A stretch of 64,000 nucleotides of DNA from Fictibacillus aquaticus (GCF_002245695.1 NZ_NOII01000011.1:1-64000), one strand, 5' to 3'; counted from the stretch's first letter, positions 35,592 to 45,225 are shown. Translations and numbers: made by a program. The notes: generated by a model not told the origin, from the sequence alone.

Positions 35592-35718
35592 TGTTGATAA
35601 AGTTATCAACAGGCTGTGTATATTGTGAATAGTTTTCGAACGGAATCTTAAACTTTACAAAAACATTACGAAAATGACACGATTCAACAAATTACACTGT
35701 GGATAACCATGTGGATAG
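35592..35718. promoter_or_regulatory. cluster of DnaA-box-like sequences
   Basis: Five 9-mers in 127 bp resemble the DnaA box TTATCCACA: TGTTGATAA (35592), TTATCAACA (35603), TGTGAATAG (35624), TGTGGATAA (35698, perfect on the minus strand) and TGTGGATAG (35710). The first two form an inverted repeat. The region lies between yfhD and rlmD and holds no gene. Confidence 0.5.
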
Positions 35719-35753
35719 TGTGTATATGTCAGAATATTTCAATGAAAAAGATA

Positions 35754-37172
35754 TTATCCTTTCCAAATAAGAGTACAAACTGTTTCAATATGTGCTGTCT
35801 GCGGGAACATATCCACAGGCGTTATCTCCTCTACTTCAAATCCGCCACTCATCAACATGTGGACATCTTTCGCAAGCGTGGATGGGTTGCATGAAACATA
35901 GACCATACGCTTTGGCTTAATTTTAAGAACGGTTTGCAGGAATGACTCATCACAGCCTGTCCTTGGAGGGTCTACCACAACGACGTCCGGTTTCCACCCT
36001 TCTTTTAGCCACTTCGGCAGCCATTTCTCTGCTTTTCCAGTTTCATAAACCGTATGTTTAAACCCATGTTTAGCTGCATTTTCTCTCGCGTTTGCTATTG
36101 ACTCTTCAATAACGTCCATACCTCGCACTTCTTTTGCAAAAGGTGCAAGCCATAAACCGATCGTTCCAGATCCGCAATAAGCATCCACTATTTTTTCTGA
36201 ACCTGTAAGCTTTGCTTGTTTTTTTACTTCGTCATATAAAACAACCGTCTGTTTCGGATTAAGCTGAAAAAATGCGCGTGCAGAAAGTTCAAAGGAAAGA
36301 TCGCCAAGTTTTTCAGCTATGGTCTCGCTGCCGCCTAAATGAATCGTTTTTTCCCCAAAGATAAGAGACGTTTTTTTGTCGTTCACGTTTTGGACAATTG
36401 AAGTGACCATCGGAAGCCGTTTTTTCATTTCTGATAAAAACAAATCTTTTTTAGGCAGGTTTTCACCAGATGTTACAAGCGTTAACTGCAGCCCTTCTGT
36501 CTCAAAAGAAGTTCTGACAACGATCGTCCTAACGGCAGCACGCTTCGCTTTATCAGGGTGTATTGGAATATTCAAGTCTTTTAGGATTCGCTTAACTTCA
36601 TTCGTAACTTTTGTAGTATCCGGATGCTGAACAAGGCAGTCATCAATATCAATCAGTTCATGAGAATTACTGCTGTAAAGTCCAGCAATGATTCGTCCAT
36701 CTTTTCTTCCAGCCTGAAAACTGCTCTTATTACGGTAATCCCATGGGTGCGCCATTCCAAGCGTGTCTTTTAAAGGCAGACGGGATGCAGGAATCTTGGT
36801 GTACCGCTCAAATGCCTGCCGAACAATATCTTGCTTTTCCCGCAGCTGTGCCGGATATGATAAATGCTGCAGCTGGCACCCGCCGCACTCCTCATATATC
36901 GGGCAAGGCGGTGTGACCCGGTCTTTTGATGGCTTTCGCAGCTTTTTCACTTTTGCTTCTGCACGGTTCGGGAACACCTTTGTAATTTCCGCAGTAATCT
37001 CTTCTCCTGGCAATGCTCCTGGAACAAAGACGACTGTCTTTTTGAAAAAACCTACTCCCTCTCCGTTGATACCAAGCCTTTTAATGGTTAAAGGGATCGT
37101 CTGTCCTTCATGAAGAACAGGGTTGATAGTGCTTTTATTTTTATTATTAAAAGAAGGCTTTTGATTCGCCAT
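35754..37172 (-). CDS. rlmD: 23S rRNA (uracil-5-)-methyltransferase RlmD type
   Basis: A 472-residue SAM-dependent RNA m5U methyltransferase. N-terminal TRAM domain ([17 protein letters not shown]...), Fe-S cysteines [17 protein letters not shown] site [21 protein letters not shown] and the catalytic Cys in [13 protein letters not shown]. subtilis has two such paralogues (yefA/rlmCD and yfjO); the neighbouring pdaA matches the yfjO location. The start at 37172 (MANQK) is preferred over GTG 37181, which lies inside the purine-rich ribosome site. Confidence 0.93.
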   Translation of the reverse strand: MANQKPSFNNKNKSTINPVLHEGQTIPLTIKRLGINGEGVGFFKKTVVFVPGALPGEEITAEITKVFPNRAEAKVKKLRKPSKDRVTPPCPIYEECGGCQLQHLSYPAQLREKQDIVRQAFERYTKIPASRLPLKDTLGMAHPWDYRNKSSFQAGRKDGRIIAGLYSSNSHELIDIDDCLVQHPDTTKVTNEVKRILKDLNIPIHPDKAKRAAVRTIVVRTSFETEGLQLTLVTSGENLPKKDLFLSEMKKRLPMVTSIVQNVNDKKTSLIFGEKTIHLGGSETIAEKLGDLSFELSARAFFQLNPKQTVVLYDEVKKQAKLTGSEKIVDAYCGSGTIGLWLAPFAKEVRGMDVIEESIANARENAAKHGFKHTVYETGKAEKWLPKWLKEGWKPDVVVVDPPRTGCDESFLQTVLKIKPKRMVYVSCNPSTLAKDVHMLMSGGFEVEEITPVDMFPQTAHIETVCTLIWKG

Positions 37173-37273
37173 TTTCTTCACTTCTTCCGTACTCTTTAAT
37201 ATGTGCTTTCCCTATTGTAGTCGAAAAAAGGGCATCATCAAACAAAAAAGTGCTCCCGTTGCTAAAGGAACAC

Positions 37274-38074
37274 TTAAGGTGCAATAAAAATAGCCGGTGT
37301 CAGCTGGGCAGCTTTCAAATCATCAAGACTTTTGAAAGTATAGCCGCGTTTTTTTAAATCGTCGATTACTTTACCAAGAGCATCACTGTTGTCTTTGGAA
37401 ACCGTATGAAGGAGCAATATGGAACCAGGGTGAATCTGCTTCATGATTTGATTATAAGAATATTGCCAGCCACGCTGCCTGTTTGTATCCCAATCTGGAA
37501 ATGCCAGTGACCAGAAAACGTGTGTATACCCTTCATCCTTAGCGATTGATATTGTCCGTTCTGAAAACACACCTTTTGGCGGCCTTACGTAGATCATGTG
37601 AGATTTTCCCGTAATCTCTTTATACCGGCTTTTCACTTTCTGCAGTTCGGTCTTAATGCGTTCATCACTCACCGACGTCATTTCAGGGTGATGATATGTG
37701 TGGTTGCCGACAATATGCCCTTCTTCTGCCATCCGTTTCACTAGCTCAGGATGTGTTTTCATGAATTGGCCTGTAACAAAAAAAGCAGCCGGTACTTTTT
37801 TCGATTTAAGTACATTCAGGACGTTATCAGTAAATCCATTTTCGTAGCCGTTATCAAATGTAAGATAGATCTCTTTTTTGGACGTATCACCAATAAAAAC
37901 CGTGCCGTATTTGTTCAGCAGGGAATAAAATTTCTTATCAGTCACAGGCGGCTGTTCGCCGCCTCTCTTTTCGAAATACCATTCATGGCGCTCGTTTGAT
38001 AAGGCAAAAGCTTTCTGAGGAAGGAAAAGTACACCGATTATTATAATTACTGCCCATATCGCTTTATTTTTCAT
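37274..38074 (-). CDS. pdaA: delta-lactam-biosynthetic de-N-acetylase PdaA
   Basis: A ~266-residue exported polysaccharide deacetylase needed for muramic delta-lactam in spore cortex. Signal/anchor segment at residues 1-25 (IWAVIIIIGVLFL...AFA), then a NodB domain with YLTFDNGYENGFT (the PdaA variant of TFDDG), GNHTYHHPEM and RPPKG motifs. AAAGGAGG is 12 nt upstream of ATG 38074; a GTG at 38083 is only 3 nt from it. Same neighbourhood as B. subtilis yfjS next to yfjT. Confidence 0.93.
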   Translation of the reverse strand: MKNKAIWAVIIIIGVLFLPQKAFALSNERHEWYFEKRGGEQPPVTDKKFYSLLNKYGTVFIGDTSKKEIYLTFDNGYENGFTDNVLNVLKSKKVPAAFFVTGQFMKTHPELVKRMAEEGHIVGNHTYHHPEMTSVSDERIKTELQKVKSRYKEITGKSHMIYVRPPKGVFSERTISIAKDEGYTHVFWSLAFPDWDTNRQRGWQYSYNQIMKQIHPGSILLLHTVSKDNSDALGKVIDDLKKRGYTFKSLDDLKAAQLTPAIFIAP

Positions 38075-38152
38075 GAGTATCACTTTCCTCCTTTTCTCAT
38101 AGCGTTTGAAAAAAGGAGGAAGTTAATGCTTGTTACTTTTTAACAGCTGAAA

Positions 38153-38180
38153 CAAAAAAAAAACCGGCCTCAGCCGGTTA
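38153..38180 (-). terminator. fumarase terminator
   Basis: Minus strand AACCGGC / GCCGGTT with loop TGAG, followed by T9. Confidence 0.85.
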
Positions 38181-38187
38181 TTTGGTC

Positions 38188-39732
38188 TTATTTGAAAACT
38201 GGATCTTTAAATTGAGCAAGTTTTTCAAGTGAGGACTTGTCTACATCTTCATGAAGACTGTTGCCGTGTGCATCCATTGTAACGACAGCCGTAAATCCGT
38301 TAACACGGATGTGCCACATCGCTTCTGGCACGCCAAACTCCATTAGGTCAACACCTTCAACTTTTTCCATACACTCTGCATAATACTGTGCAGCTCCGCC
38401 AATCGCGTTCAAGTATACACCGCCGTGCTCCTGGAGTGCTTTCAATGTTTTTGGACCCATTCCGCCTTTACCGATAACAGCACGGATACCAAATTTCTTC
38501 ATAATATCGCCCTGATACGGTTCTTCACGGATGCTTGTTGTCGGTCCAGCCGCTTTCACAACCCAGTTTCCTTCCCCGTCTTTCGCCATAACAGGTCCGC
38601 AGTGATAAATGATCTGTCCGTTCAAGTCAATCGGTGCATCGTTGTCCATCAAGTGCTTATGAATAGCATCACGGCCAGTGTGCATCATGCCGTTAATGGT
38701 TACTACATCACCGACCTTTAAGGCACGCACCTGTTCTTCTGTGATCGGCGCTTGCAGCGTGACTACGTTGTTTTCTGCTGATGCTTCAACAGTAGCCGCT
38801 GCCTCTTCCGCTCCTTTAGAGAAATCTGTATCCTCGCCTTCTTGATAAAGCCATTCTGTGATTTCACCTGTCTGAGGGTTAATTTTCACACCAAGGCGGC
38901 GATAAGCCCAGCAGTTATACGCAACAGATACGAAAAAGCTTGCCGGAATACGATTGATCACGCCTACTTTACAGCCAAGCAATGTCGTTTCGCCGCCAAA
39001 GCCCATAGTCCCGATGCCTAGCTTGTTGGCGTTTTCCATCACATACTCTTCCAGCTTGCGAAGGTTCTCGTTCGGGTTTACATCATCTACTGAACGGAAC
39101 AGCATCTCTTTTGCAAGCTCATAGCCAGATGTGCGGTCCCCGCCGATCCCAACACCGATAAACCCTGCACTGCAGCCCTGTCCTTGTGCTTGATAAACTG
39201 AGTGCATGATGCATTTGCGGATGCCGTCAAGATCACGTCCAGCACGTCCAAGACCTTCTAATTCTGCCGGCAGGCTGTATTGGATGTTTTTATTTTCGCA
39301 GCCTCCGCCTTTTAAAATAAGGCGTGCGTCAATATAGTCTTCTTCCCACTGTTCAAACTTGATAACTGGTGTCCCGTCACCAAGGTTATCTCCGCTATTT
39401 TCACCTGTTATGGAATCCACTGAATTCGGTCGCAGCTTCGTGTCTCTCGTTGAATCAGCGATCGCCTGCCGGATCGCCTTTTTCATTTCGATCTGGTTTG
39501 CTCCCACCGGCACTTTAATTTTAAAAGTAGGAAGTCCTGTATCCTGGCAGATCGGCGATACATTCTCGTCAGCTTTCAAGATGTTTCCCGCTATCGTTTC
39601 AAGCGACATAGCCGCTCTCGTACCCGCATTCTCCTTCAGCTTTGCCGCCTGAATCGCGCGGCGGACATCCTTAGGAAGCTTTGTGGAAGTTTCCACAATC
39701 AACTTATACATGCTCTCCTGGAAGTTCTGCAT
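38188..39732 (-). CDS. fumA: class I fumarate hydratase
   Basis: A 514-residue [4Fe-4S] hydratase converting fumarate and malate in the TCA cycle. It is a single-chain class I form: N-terminal alpha-like domain with cluster cysteines in SPICQDTGLP, QGCSAGF and LLGCKVG, and a C-terminal beta-like domain (VGDVVTINGMMHTGRDAIHK, GGAAQYYAECM). Monocistronic, with a dispersed repeat in its upstream region. Confidence 0.95.
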   Translation of the reverse strand: MQNFQESMYKLIVETSTKLPKDVRRAIQAAKLKENAGTRAAMSLETIAGNILKADENVSPICQDTGLPTFKIKVPVGANQIEMKKAIRQAIADSTRDTKLRPNSVDSITGENSGDNLGDGTPVIKFEQWEEDYIDARLILKGGGCENKNIQYSLPAELEGLGRAGRDLDGIRKCIMHSVYQAQGQGCSAGFIGVGIGGDRTSGYELAKEMLFRSVDDVNPNENLRKLEEYVMENANKLGIGTMGFGGETTLLGCKVGVINRIPASFFVSVAYNCWAYRRLGVKINPQTGEITEWLYQEGEDTDFSKGAEEAAATVEASAENNVVTLQAPITEEQVRALKVGDVVTINGMMHTGRDAIHKHLMDNDAPIDLNGQIIYHCGPVMAKDGEGNWVVKAAGPTTSIREEPYQGDIMKKFGIRAVIGKGGMGPKTLKALQEHGGVYLNAIGGAAQYYAECMEKVEGVDLMEFGVPEAMWHIRVNGFTAVVTMDAHGNSLHEDVDKSSLEKLAQFKDPVFK

Positions 39733-40034
39733 TTTACATATCCCCTTTTATACGTTGAAAGCGATATCAACATTCAATATACTGCCATTATAAAGAAAAA
39801 TAACATTTAACGAAAGACATCACACTTCATAATACTTTGTTCATTCTTCTATATGACATAGAGGCTTTAAAGAAGCGCACAGCAGCCCCATGTATAACAA
39901 GCAAACTGTCATTAAAAAAATGGTTTTATCATCAGTTGATTTTGAAAACAGTTCTTTCTAATCTAACTGCCTGAAATTTGCTCGGTTCGCAGAATTTGAG
40001 CGCTTGTACTCCTCACAGTAACTTCCTTGATTAA

Positions 40035-40161
40035 GTTGATTGGAGTGGAAGGTGCCGACTCCAGCGGGATGAGTGAGAAGGTGAGACCTTCCAATGGCGC
40101 GTGCGACGGAAGGGCTCACCGCTCACCCCGCGGAAAGCGTGCACCTGAAACGGAAATCAAC
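40035..40161 (-). repeat. dispersed structured repeat, copy D (short form)
   Basis: Core of 127 bp on the minus strand, from GTTGATTTCCG to GGAGTGGAA-side AATCAAC. It lacks the internal foldback. The variable hairpin is CCTTCC / GGAAGG around GTCGCACGCGCC. The 39733-40250 gap contains this element and otherwise A/T-rich sequence without a gene. Confidence 0.9.
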
Positions 40162-40250
40162 AGCTTCTTCGATTTCTTTCATTACAGGATATATAGATAA
40201 AGCAAAAAACAAAAATCCGCCGCCCTCAAAATGAAGGACAGCGGATTGTA

Positions 40251-40439
40251 TTAACTTTCCCAGTTATACCGGAACTGTTTGCATTTTTCCTCAAGATCAT
40301 CAAGCATGCTGATGATGCGGTCGATTTCTTCCACGCCTGCTGTTTCAGCATCTATAGAATCAAGCGTCTGGAGAAGAAGATCCATTCGATTTTTTATATA
40401 TTGCTTTTGTGTAGTCTTATCATCGATAGAGTTGCCCAC
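40251..40439 (-). CDS. yfjT: SE1561 family small protein (YfjT)
   Basis: A 62-residue acidic helical protein (LLLQTLDSIDAE...EEIDRIISMLDDLEEKCKQFRYNWE), the SE1561/YfjT family. Function unknown. Start is GTG at 40439, just after GGAGAGG; the ORF's first GTG (40445) overlaps that site. Divergent from yfkAB, the same order as in B. subtilis. Confidence 0.82.
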   Translation of the reverse strand: MGNSIDDKTTQKQYIKNRMDLLLQTLDSIDAETAGVEEIDRIISMLDDLEEKCKQFRYNWES

Positions 40440-40575
40440 GAACACCTCTCCTTTCCTGTCATGTATACTGTAACAATGGGAAAGGCTTTTGCCAACCCAA
40501 TCTTTTGATTTTAAAGGTTTTGCGGTATGATAAGCATTGATTTATTAATAGCTGTACGAACAAAGGAGTCAAATC

Positions 40576-41688
40576 ATGAATGTGTTACAGAAGATTTCAC
40601 CGACTTATGATCCTTGGGAAGCTTATATGGATATCGAGGAACATGGCCGGCTGACTTTATCCAATATAGAAGTTACTACAACAAATCTTTGCAATATGAG
40701 GTGTGCTCACTGTGCAGTCGGATATACACTGCAGACAAAGGATCCTGATGCACTGCCGCTCGAGCTTCTAATCAGCCGCCTTGACGAAGTGCCCCATCTG
40801 CGGTCGTTCAGTATCACTGGCGGTGAACCGATGCTGTCGATGAAATCTGTCGATCAGTATGTGGTTCCACTCATTAAGTATGCCCATGAACGCGGAGCGA
40901 GAACACAGATCAATTCTAACCTGACGCTTGATTTAGCGCGATATGAGAAAATCGTTCCTTACCTTGATGTGCTGCACATTTCACACAATTGGGGTACTGA
41001 GGACGAATTCGCTGAAACAGGATTCGCTGTTATGGAACGTAAGCCTACATTTGAACAGCGGACGAATTATTTTGACCGGATGGTTGAAAACGCCCGCGCA
41101 TTGACGTCACGCGGTGTGATTGTTTCTGCAGAGACGATGCTGAACAGCCGAACTCTTCCTCATTTAGAGAAGATACATAAACACGTTCTCGAAATGGGCT
41201 GCCAGCGCCATGAAATTCACCCTATGTACCCTAGCGATTTCGCTAGCGCTCTTGGTGTGCTCTCGCTCGAAGACACCCGCAAAGCGATACAAACGCTTCT
41301 TGATATCCGAGACGAGGATACATGGATGCTTTTCGGCACCCTGCCTTTTTACCCATGTTCTGAAAATGATGAAGACCTTGCTCTGTTAAAACGACTATAC
41401 AGCGCCAAAAATGTGACAGTCAGAAATGACCCAGACGGGCGCTCCCGCTTGAACATTAATATTTTCGACGGGCAGATCATCGTCACTGACTTTGGCGATA
41501 CCCCAGCTCTTGGAAACATTAAGGATACATCCTTGCCTGCAGCCTTTCAAAACTGGCTGAGCACTCAAACAGCGGGTTCCCTTAACTGCCACTGTCCAGC
41601 AGTCAAATGTCTCGGACCGAACCTGCTTGTTAAGGACATGTACTATAATAAGCGTGACTTTTCTGTATTGTCATCTAACATCAAATAA
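40576..41688 (+). CDS. yfkAB: radical SAM/CxCxxxxC motif protein YfkAB
   Basis: A 370-residue radical SAM protein. The cluster motif is CNMRCAHC (C-x3-C-x2-C) in TTTNLCNMRCAHC, followed by SITGGEP, a SAM-binding loop. The C-terminal motif CHCPAVKC (CxCxxxxC) defines the YfkAB family. The substrate is unknown. AAAGGAG lies 8 nt upstream of ATG. It is monocistronic. Confidence 0.93.
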   Translation: MNVLQKISPTYDPWEAYMDIEEHGRLTLSNIEVTTTNLCNMRCAHCAVGYTLQTKDPDALPLELLISRLDEVPHLRSFSITGGEPMLSMKSVDQYVVPLIKYAHERGARTQINSNLTLDLARYEKIVPYLDVLHISHNWGTEDEFAETGFAVMERKPTFEQRTNYFDRMVENARALTSRGVIVSAETMLNSRTLPHLEKIHKHVLEMGCQRHEIHPMYPSDFASALGVLSLEDTRKAIQTLLDIRDEDTWMLFGTLPFYPCSENDEDLALLKRLYSAKNVTVRNDPDGRSRLNINIFDGQIIVTDFGDTPALGNIKDTSLPAAFQNWLSTQTAGSLNCHCPAVKCLGPNLLVKDMYYNKRDFSVLSSNIK

Positions 41689-41778
41689 GGCTGTACACTT
41701 TACAAAAGTAAGTCTTGCGTTTAGAATTATAGGTAATAATAGCTATGGAGTCGAACTCCAACAAGCATGAGGTGATGC

Positions 41779-42108
41779 ATGATGGACTACAATACAATGT
41801 GTCCCAAGTATGAAGTGACAATTGATATTATAGGGAAAAAATGGACAGGATTGATCATCCGTGTTTTATTAGGCGGCGCAAAACGGTTCAAGGACATAAA
41901 GAAGCAGATTCCGGAAATGAGCGACAGAATGCTGACTGAACGTATGAAAGAGCTCGAAACAGTGGGCATTGTCGTCAGACACGTCTATCCTGAAACACCG
42001 GTGCGGATTGAATATGAACTGACAGAAAAAGGCCAATCCTTAAAAACAGTAATCAGCTCCATTCAAGAGTGGAGCGAACAGTGGATCGGCGACTGCCAAG
42101 TAAAGTAA
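41779..42108 (+). CDS. HxlR family transcriptional regulator
   Basis: A 109-residue winged-helix regulator of the HxlR/MarR-like type: CPKYEVTIDIIGKKWTGLII, then FKDIKKQIPEMSDRMLTERMKELE as recognition region. The single cysteine near the N-terminus (MCPKYE) is the position used for thiol/electrophile sensing in relatives such as YodB and HypR. Target genes are unknown. Two adjacent ATGs (41779, 41782) are both compatible with the GAGGTGAT site. Confidence 0.9.
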   Translation: MMDYNTMCPKYEVTIDIIGKKWTGLIIRVLLGGAKRFKDIKKQIPEMSDRMLTERMKELETVGIVVRHVYPETPVRIEYELTEKGQSLKTVISSIQEWSEQWIGDCQVK

Positions 42109-42110
42109 CA

Positions 42111-42149
42111 AAAGGATGAACCCCACATAACAGGGGTTCATCCTTTTTG
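42111..42149. terminator. bidirectional terminator between the HxlR regulator and yfkD
   Basis: AAAGGATGAACCCC / GGGGTTCATCCTTT with 8-nt loop. Confidence 0.9.
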
Positions 42150-42154
42150 CTGTA

Positions 42155-42967
42155 TTACCGCTCTGTATTAAACCTGAAGGATAGGTGGTCCTGAACAGGG
42201 ATCCAGGCTCCAATACCTTGCTGCGTTACGTTCTGTACTTCAATTTTTCGCTTTCCGCCTTTTAAGACGATGTAAACTTCACCATAAGCTACCCTGCCGC
42301 GTTCGTTTACTGCCGGCACGTAGCTGTACAGCAATCCTACTTGTTTTGGGGCAATGCTATAAGGAAAATTCTTCTTTGTCGCTGCACCGATATTTGTCTG
42401 GAAAGCAAGCGGAAGCTTTGTTTTTTCAGCAGCTGCTATGATCATCATCTTTTGGACAGCTTCTTCATTCGGAATATGAGCAGTCAATCCGCCAGAAATC
42501 CTTTTATGTGCTGCCTGATTAAACGTTAGAGTAGCATTTGTCTTGCCTCCCCGGTTATCGAGTCTGTTCAAGTTCGCCTGCTGGTGTTCCCAGTTCACTG
42601 TTGTTTCAGTGGATTGATAGGATAAAGGATATTGTCCTAAAAAGATTCGGGCTTTGTACCAAAAGGCAATTTTCGAAGCATTTATGCTCGATTCATTCAG
42701 CAAGCGGATCAGTTCTGGATTCGTGATTCGTACGTTTGATGTTTTCAGCATATCTTTTGCCATTTTACTTGGCTCAAGATAAGGTATGTCCTGTGCGGAG
42801 TTCGGATAAGTATTTTCTTTCGAGATATTCACGACTGAGCTGGGAACTTTAAATCCCGTTTCTTGCTTTGCCTCAATTTTTTGCTCTTTCTTAGCTTTTT
42901 CAGCGGCAAGCGCGTGTCCCGGTATCAATAGTAACGTTATCATGACTAAAATGATAATTTTCTTCAT
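42155..42967 (-). CDS. yfkD: YfkD family secreted protein
   Basis: A 270-residue protein with a signal peptide (MKKIIILVMITLLLIPGHALAAE), a Lys/Glu-rich linker, then the YfkD body (NTYPNSAQDIPYLEPSKMAKDM, GQYPLSY, NLNRLDNRGG). Likely exported, perhaps surface-retained; function unknown. ATG 42967 is preferred over ATG 42970, which is only 3 nt from AGGAGG. Confidence 0.88.
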   Translation of the reverse strand: MKKIIILVMITLLLIPGHALAAEKAKKEQKIEAKQETGFKVPSSVVNISKENTYPNSAQDIPYLEPSKMAKDMLKTSNVRITNPELIRLLNESSINASKIAFWYKARIFLGQYPLSYQSTETTVNWEHQQANLNRLDNRGGKTNATLTFNQAAHKRISGGLTAHIPNEEAVQKMMIIAAAEKTKLPLAFQTNIGAATKKNFPYSIAPKQVGLLYSYVPAVNERGRVAYGEVYIVLKGGKRKIEVQNVTQQGIGAWIPVQDHLSFRFNTER

Positions 42968-43044
42968 CATTATCCTCCTTTCTTGTATTTATTTTTTTCT
43001 GCTAGATAAAATTTATCCCGCAGAACAGGAGGATAATATTGGTT

Positions 43045-43428
43045 TCACCCGATAAGTTCGAAGCTTTCCGTTATCTTGATGCTTCCTTTAACAGATTGCA
43101 CCATCGAGCAATTCTTTTCTGTAACAGCCAAAGCCTTTGCCAGCTTTTCTTCTGTAAGCACGCTGCTTTTTACAGTAAAATGCAAATGAATATGCTCGAC
43201 ACGGTTTGCTTCCTTTTCGTTTCGTGTGACTTCTGCTTTAATTTTTATGTCGTCATATGATATGCGCATCTTGCTGAGAACCTGGCGCAATACTCCGCCG
43301 CTGCAGACTGCAACAGAGGAAACAAGCAGCTGGTAAGGGCGGTATCCGAAATCTTCATTTCCCGAAATATGCAGTTCTCCATATTCCACTTTAGTTGTAA
43401 ACCCATTTTCCTTCATGGTAAATTCCAT
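43045..43428 (-). CDS. OsmC family peroxidase-like protein
   Basis: A 127-residue OsmC/Ohr-fold protein. Two cysteines occupy the family positions: VAVCSGG and EKNCSMV. Family members reduce organic hydroperoxides or are of unknown activity; this short YhfA-like type is less well characterised. The start at 43428 has AGGAG 8 nt upstream. Divergent from the MFS gene. Confidence 0.88.
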   Translation of the reverse strand: MEFTMKENGFTTKVEYGELHISGNEDFGYRPYQLLVSSVAVCSGGVLRQVLSKMRISYDDIKIKAEVTRNEKEANRVEHIHLHFTVKSSVLTEEKLAKALAVTEKNCSMVQSVKGSIKITESFELIG

Positions 43429-43512
43429 CAAATCATCTCCTAACATTTCTTTCTCCTGCATAATCCGTGTACAATAGCAGTGAATATATTGTTTACATCT
43501 GAGGAGTCTGAC

Positions 43513-44694
43513 ATGATTTTATCAAAATATAAGTTCTCTGTATTGATTAGCATCGTATTTATTTCAGGTTTCGCTCAGGGCATGCTTCTGCCTATTATTG
43601 CGGTCCTGCTTGAAACAAAAGGGACGTCTTCCGCGATGAACGGCCTCAACGCGACTGCATTGTATGCGGGAATACTATTGGCTTCCCCTTTTATTGAAAA
43701 ACCGCTGCGGAAATTCGGATATAAGCCGCTAATCCTTATAGGTCTGGTGGCAGTAGCATCCTCTTTCCTGCTGTTTCCCGTCTGGAAGGTGTTTTGGTTC
43801 TGGTTCATACTCCGGCTTGTTATAGGCATAGGCGACCATATGCTGCACTTTTCCACTCAGACATGGATTACATCAAACAGCCCAGAAAAAAACCGCGGAC
43901 GGAATATTTCGCTCTATGGCATCGCTTTTGGATCAGGCTTTGGCATCGGGCCACTTATGACAAAACTTCTTGAATACAATGAAGACCTTCCGTTCATAGC
44001 GGCTGGTTTGCTTTGTTTAATATCCTTCTTGGTGATGAATACGATCAGCAACGACTATCCTGAGCTTGCAGGCTCTCGGGAAGCAGCATTTTCTGCGAAA
44101 GAAAGATACAGCAAAGTTTTGAAAATGGCATGGCCGGCTCTGCTTCCGCCATTTGGCTATGGCTTTTTAGAAGCAACCCTTCACGGCACATTTCCTGTAT
44201 TCGCGCTAAGAAGCGGCCTTTCTCTTGACTGGGTGGCTATCTTGCTGCCTTCATTCGTAATCGGCAGCCTTGTTTTCCAGCTTCCGCTTGGGACGATGAG
44301 TGACAAATACGGCAGAAAACCAATCCTGCTGATCTGTCTTGCAGGAGGTTTTATTTCATTTCTGCTTACAAATTATGCTCAAGAGCATTTGTGGCTTTAC
44401 TTGGCACTTTTCGTAGCAGCTGGAATGTTTGTTGGATCCCTATTCTCGCTGGGGATCGCGTATATGAGCGATATACTGCCTAAGCATCTGCTTCCTGTAG
44501 GCAATATTCTTGCAGGCATCACCTTTTCTCTAGGCAGCATGGCTGGCCCTGTAATCGGGGGTATTTCTATCAGCTGGCTGGGCAAACAAGCATTTGCGTT
44601 GCCTATCTGCAGTATGCTGTTCTTTCTTTTTATTGCGATTGTAATGAATAAAAGTACAGCGATTTCAGAGCATAAGGGTAGGAAGGCCAGCTAA
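43513..44694 (+). CDS. yfkF: MFS transporter (YfkF)
   Basis: A 393-residue, 12-helix major facilitator with the motif-A remnant in loop 8-9 (GTMSDKYGRKPIL) and charged GxxRG-like loop (PEKNRGRN). It resembles B. subtilis YfkF, a putative multidrug/sugar exporter that lies near yfkD there. Substrate unknown. Start at 43513 is 6 nt after GAGGAG; the upstream GTG ORF extension has no ribosome site. Confidence 0.88.
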   Translation: MILSKYKFSVLISIVFISGFAQGMLLPIIAVLLETKGTSSAMNGLNATALYAGILLASPFIEKPLRKFGYKPLILIGLVAVASSFLLFPVWKVFWFWFILRLVIGIGDHMLHFSTQTWITSNSPEKNRGRNISLYGIAFGSGFGIGPLMTKLLEYNEDLPFIAAGLLCLISFLVMNTISNDYPELAGSREAAFSAKERYSKVLKMAWPALLPPFGYGFLEATLHGTFPVFALRSGLSLDWVAILLPSFVIGSLVFQLPLGTMSDKYGRKPILLICLAGGFISFLLTNYAQEHLWLYLALFVAAGMFVGSLFSLGIAYMSDILPKHLLPVGNILAGITFSLGSMAGPVIGGISISWLGKQAFALPICSMLFFLFIAIVMNKSTAISEHKGRKAS

Positions 44695-44722
44695 AAGCAT
44701 ACCATTTTCATTTTTCTCAACT

Positions 44723-44750
44723 TTGATTTATACTATTGATTAGATAATAA
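44723..44750 (+). promoter_or_regulatory. ykuV promoter
   Basis: TTGATT (44723-44728), 16-nt spacer, TAATAA (44745-44750). The -10 lies inside a Fur/Per-like inverted repeat. Confidence 0.5.
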
Positions 44751-44756
44751 TTATTA
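44742..44756. promoter_or_regulatory. Fur- or Per-like box at ykuV
   Basis: AGATAATAATTATTA matches the Fur 7-1-7 motif TGATAATnATTATCA at 12 of 14 positions and the Per box at 11 of 14. It overlaps the -10 of the ykuV promoter, a repressor-like position. Confidence 0.5.
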
Positions 44757-44774
44757 TTAACAGGAGTGGATATC

Positions 44775-45224
44775 ATGCGTTTACGCGACGAAATGCCTGA
44801 ATTTAAAGGCGCTGCGGAATGGATTAATGGAGAAGTTACAAAAAGCGATTTAGTTGGAGATAAACCGACACTTATTCATTTTTGGTCTGTCAGCTGCGGA
44901 CTGTGCAAAGAAGCGATGCCGAACATCAACCAGTTCCGCGATGATTATAAAGATGAACTGAATGTTGTAGCCGTTCATATGCCTCGCTCCGAAAGCGATT
45001 TGGACATCGAAGCAGTAAAAGCAACAGCGCTAGAGCACGACATCACACAGCCAATTTTTGTAGACAACGAACACACTTTAACAGATGCTTTTGAAAACCA
45101 GTACGTACCTGCGTACTACGTATTTGACGCTGAAGGCAAGCTTCGCCACTTCCAAGCTGGCGGAGACGGCATGAAAATGCTCACAAAACGCGTTAACCGC
45201 GTCCTCGGCAAAGAAACGAAGTAA
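44775..45224 (+). CDS. ykuV: thiol-disulfide oxidoreductase YkuV
   Basis: A 149-residue thioredoxin-fold protein without signal peptide, so cytoplasmic. Active site CGLC in FWSVSCGLCKEAMP; cis-Pro segment YVPAYYVF. It closely follows B. subtilis YkuV (MPRSESDLD, HDITQPIFVDNEH, FQAGGDGMKMLTKRVNRVL), whose active site is CHLC. Starts at ATG 44775 after GGAGTGG. A Fur/Per-like operator overlaps its promoter, fitting a redox role. Confidence 0.92.
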   Translation: MRLRDEMPEFKGAAEWINGEVTKSDLVGDKPTLIHFWSVSCGLCKEAMPNINQFRDDYKDELNVVAVHMPRSESDLDIEAVKATALEHDITQPIFVDNEHTLTDAFENQYVPAYYVFDAEGKLRHFQAGGDGMKMLTKRVNRVLGKETK

Positions 45225-45225
45225 T

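Noticed and set aside
35592-35718. DnaA-box cluster as the chromosomal origin
   Set aside because: None of the usual origin neighbours (dnaA, dnaN, rpmH) is present, no AT-rich unwinding element is evident, and neighbours are ordinary yfh/yfj genes.
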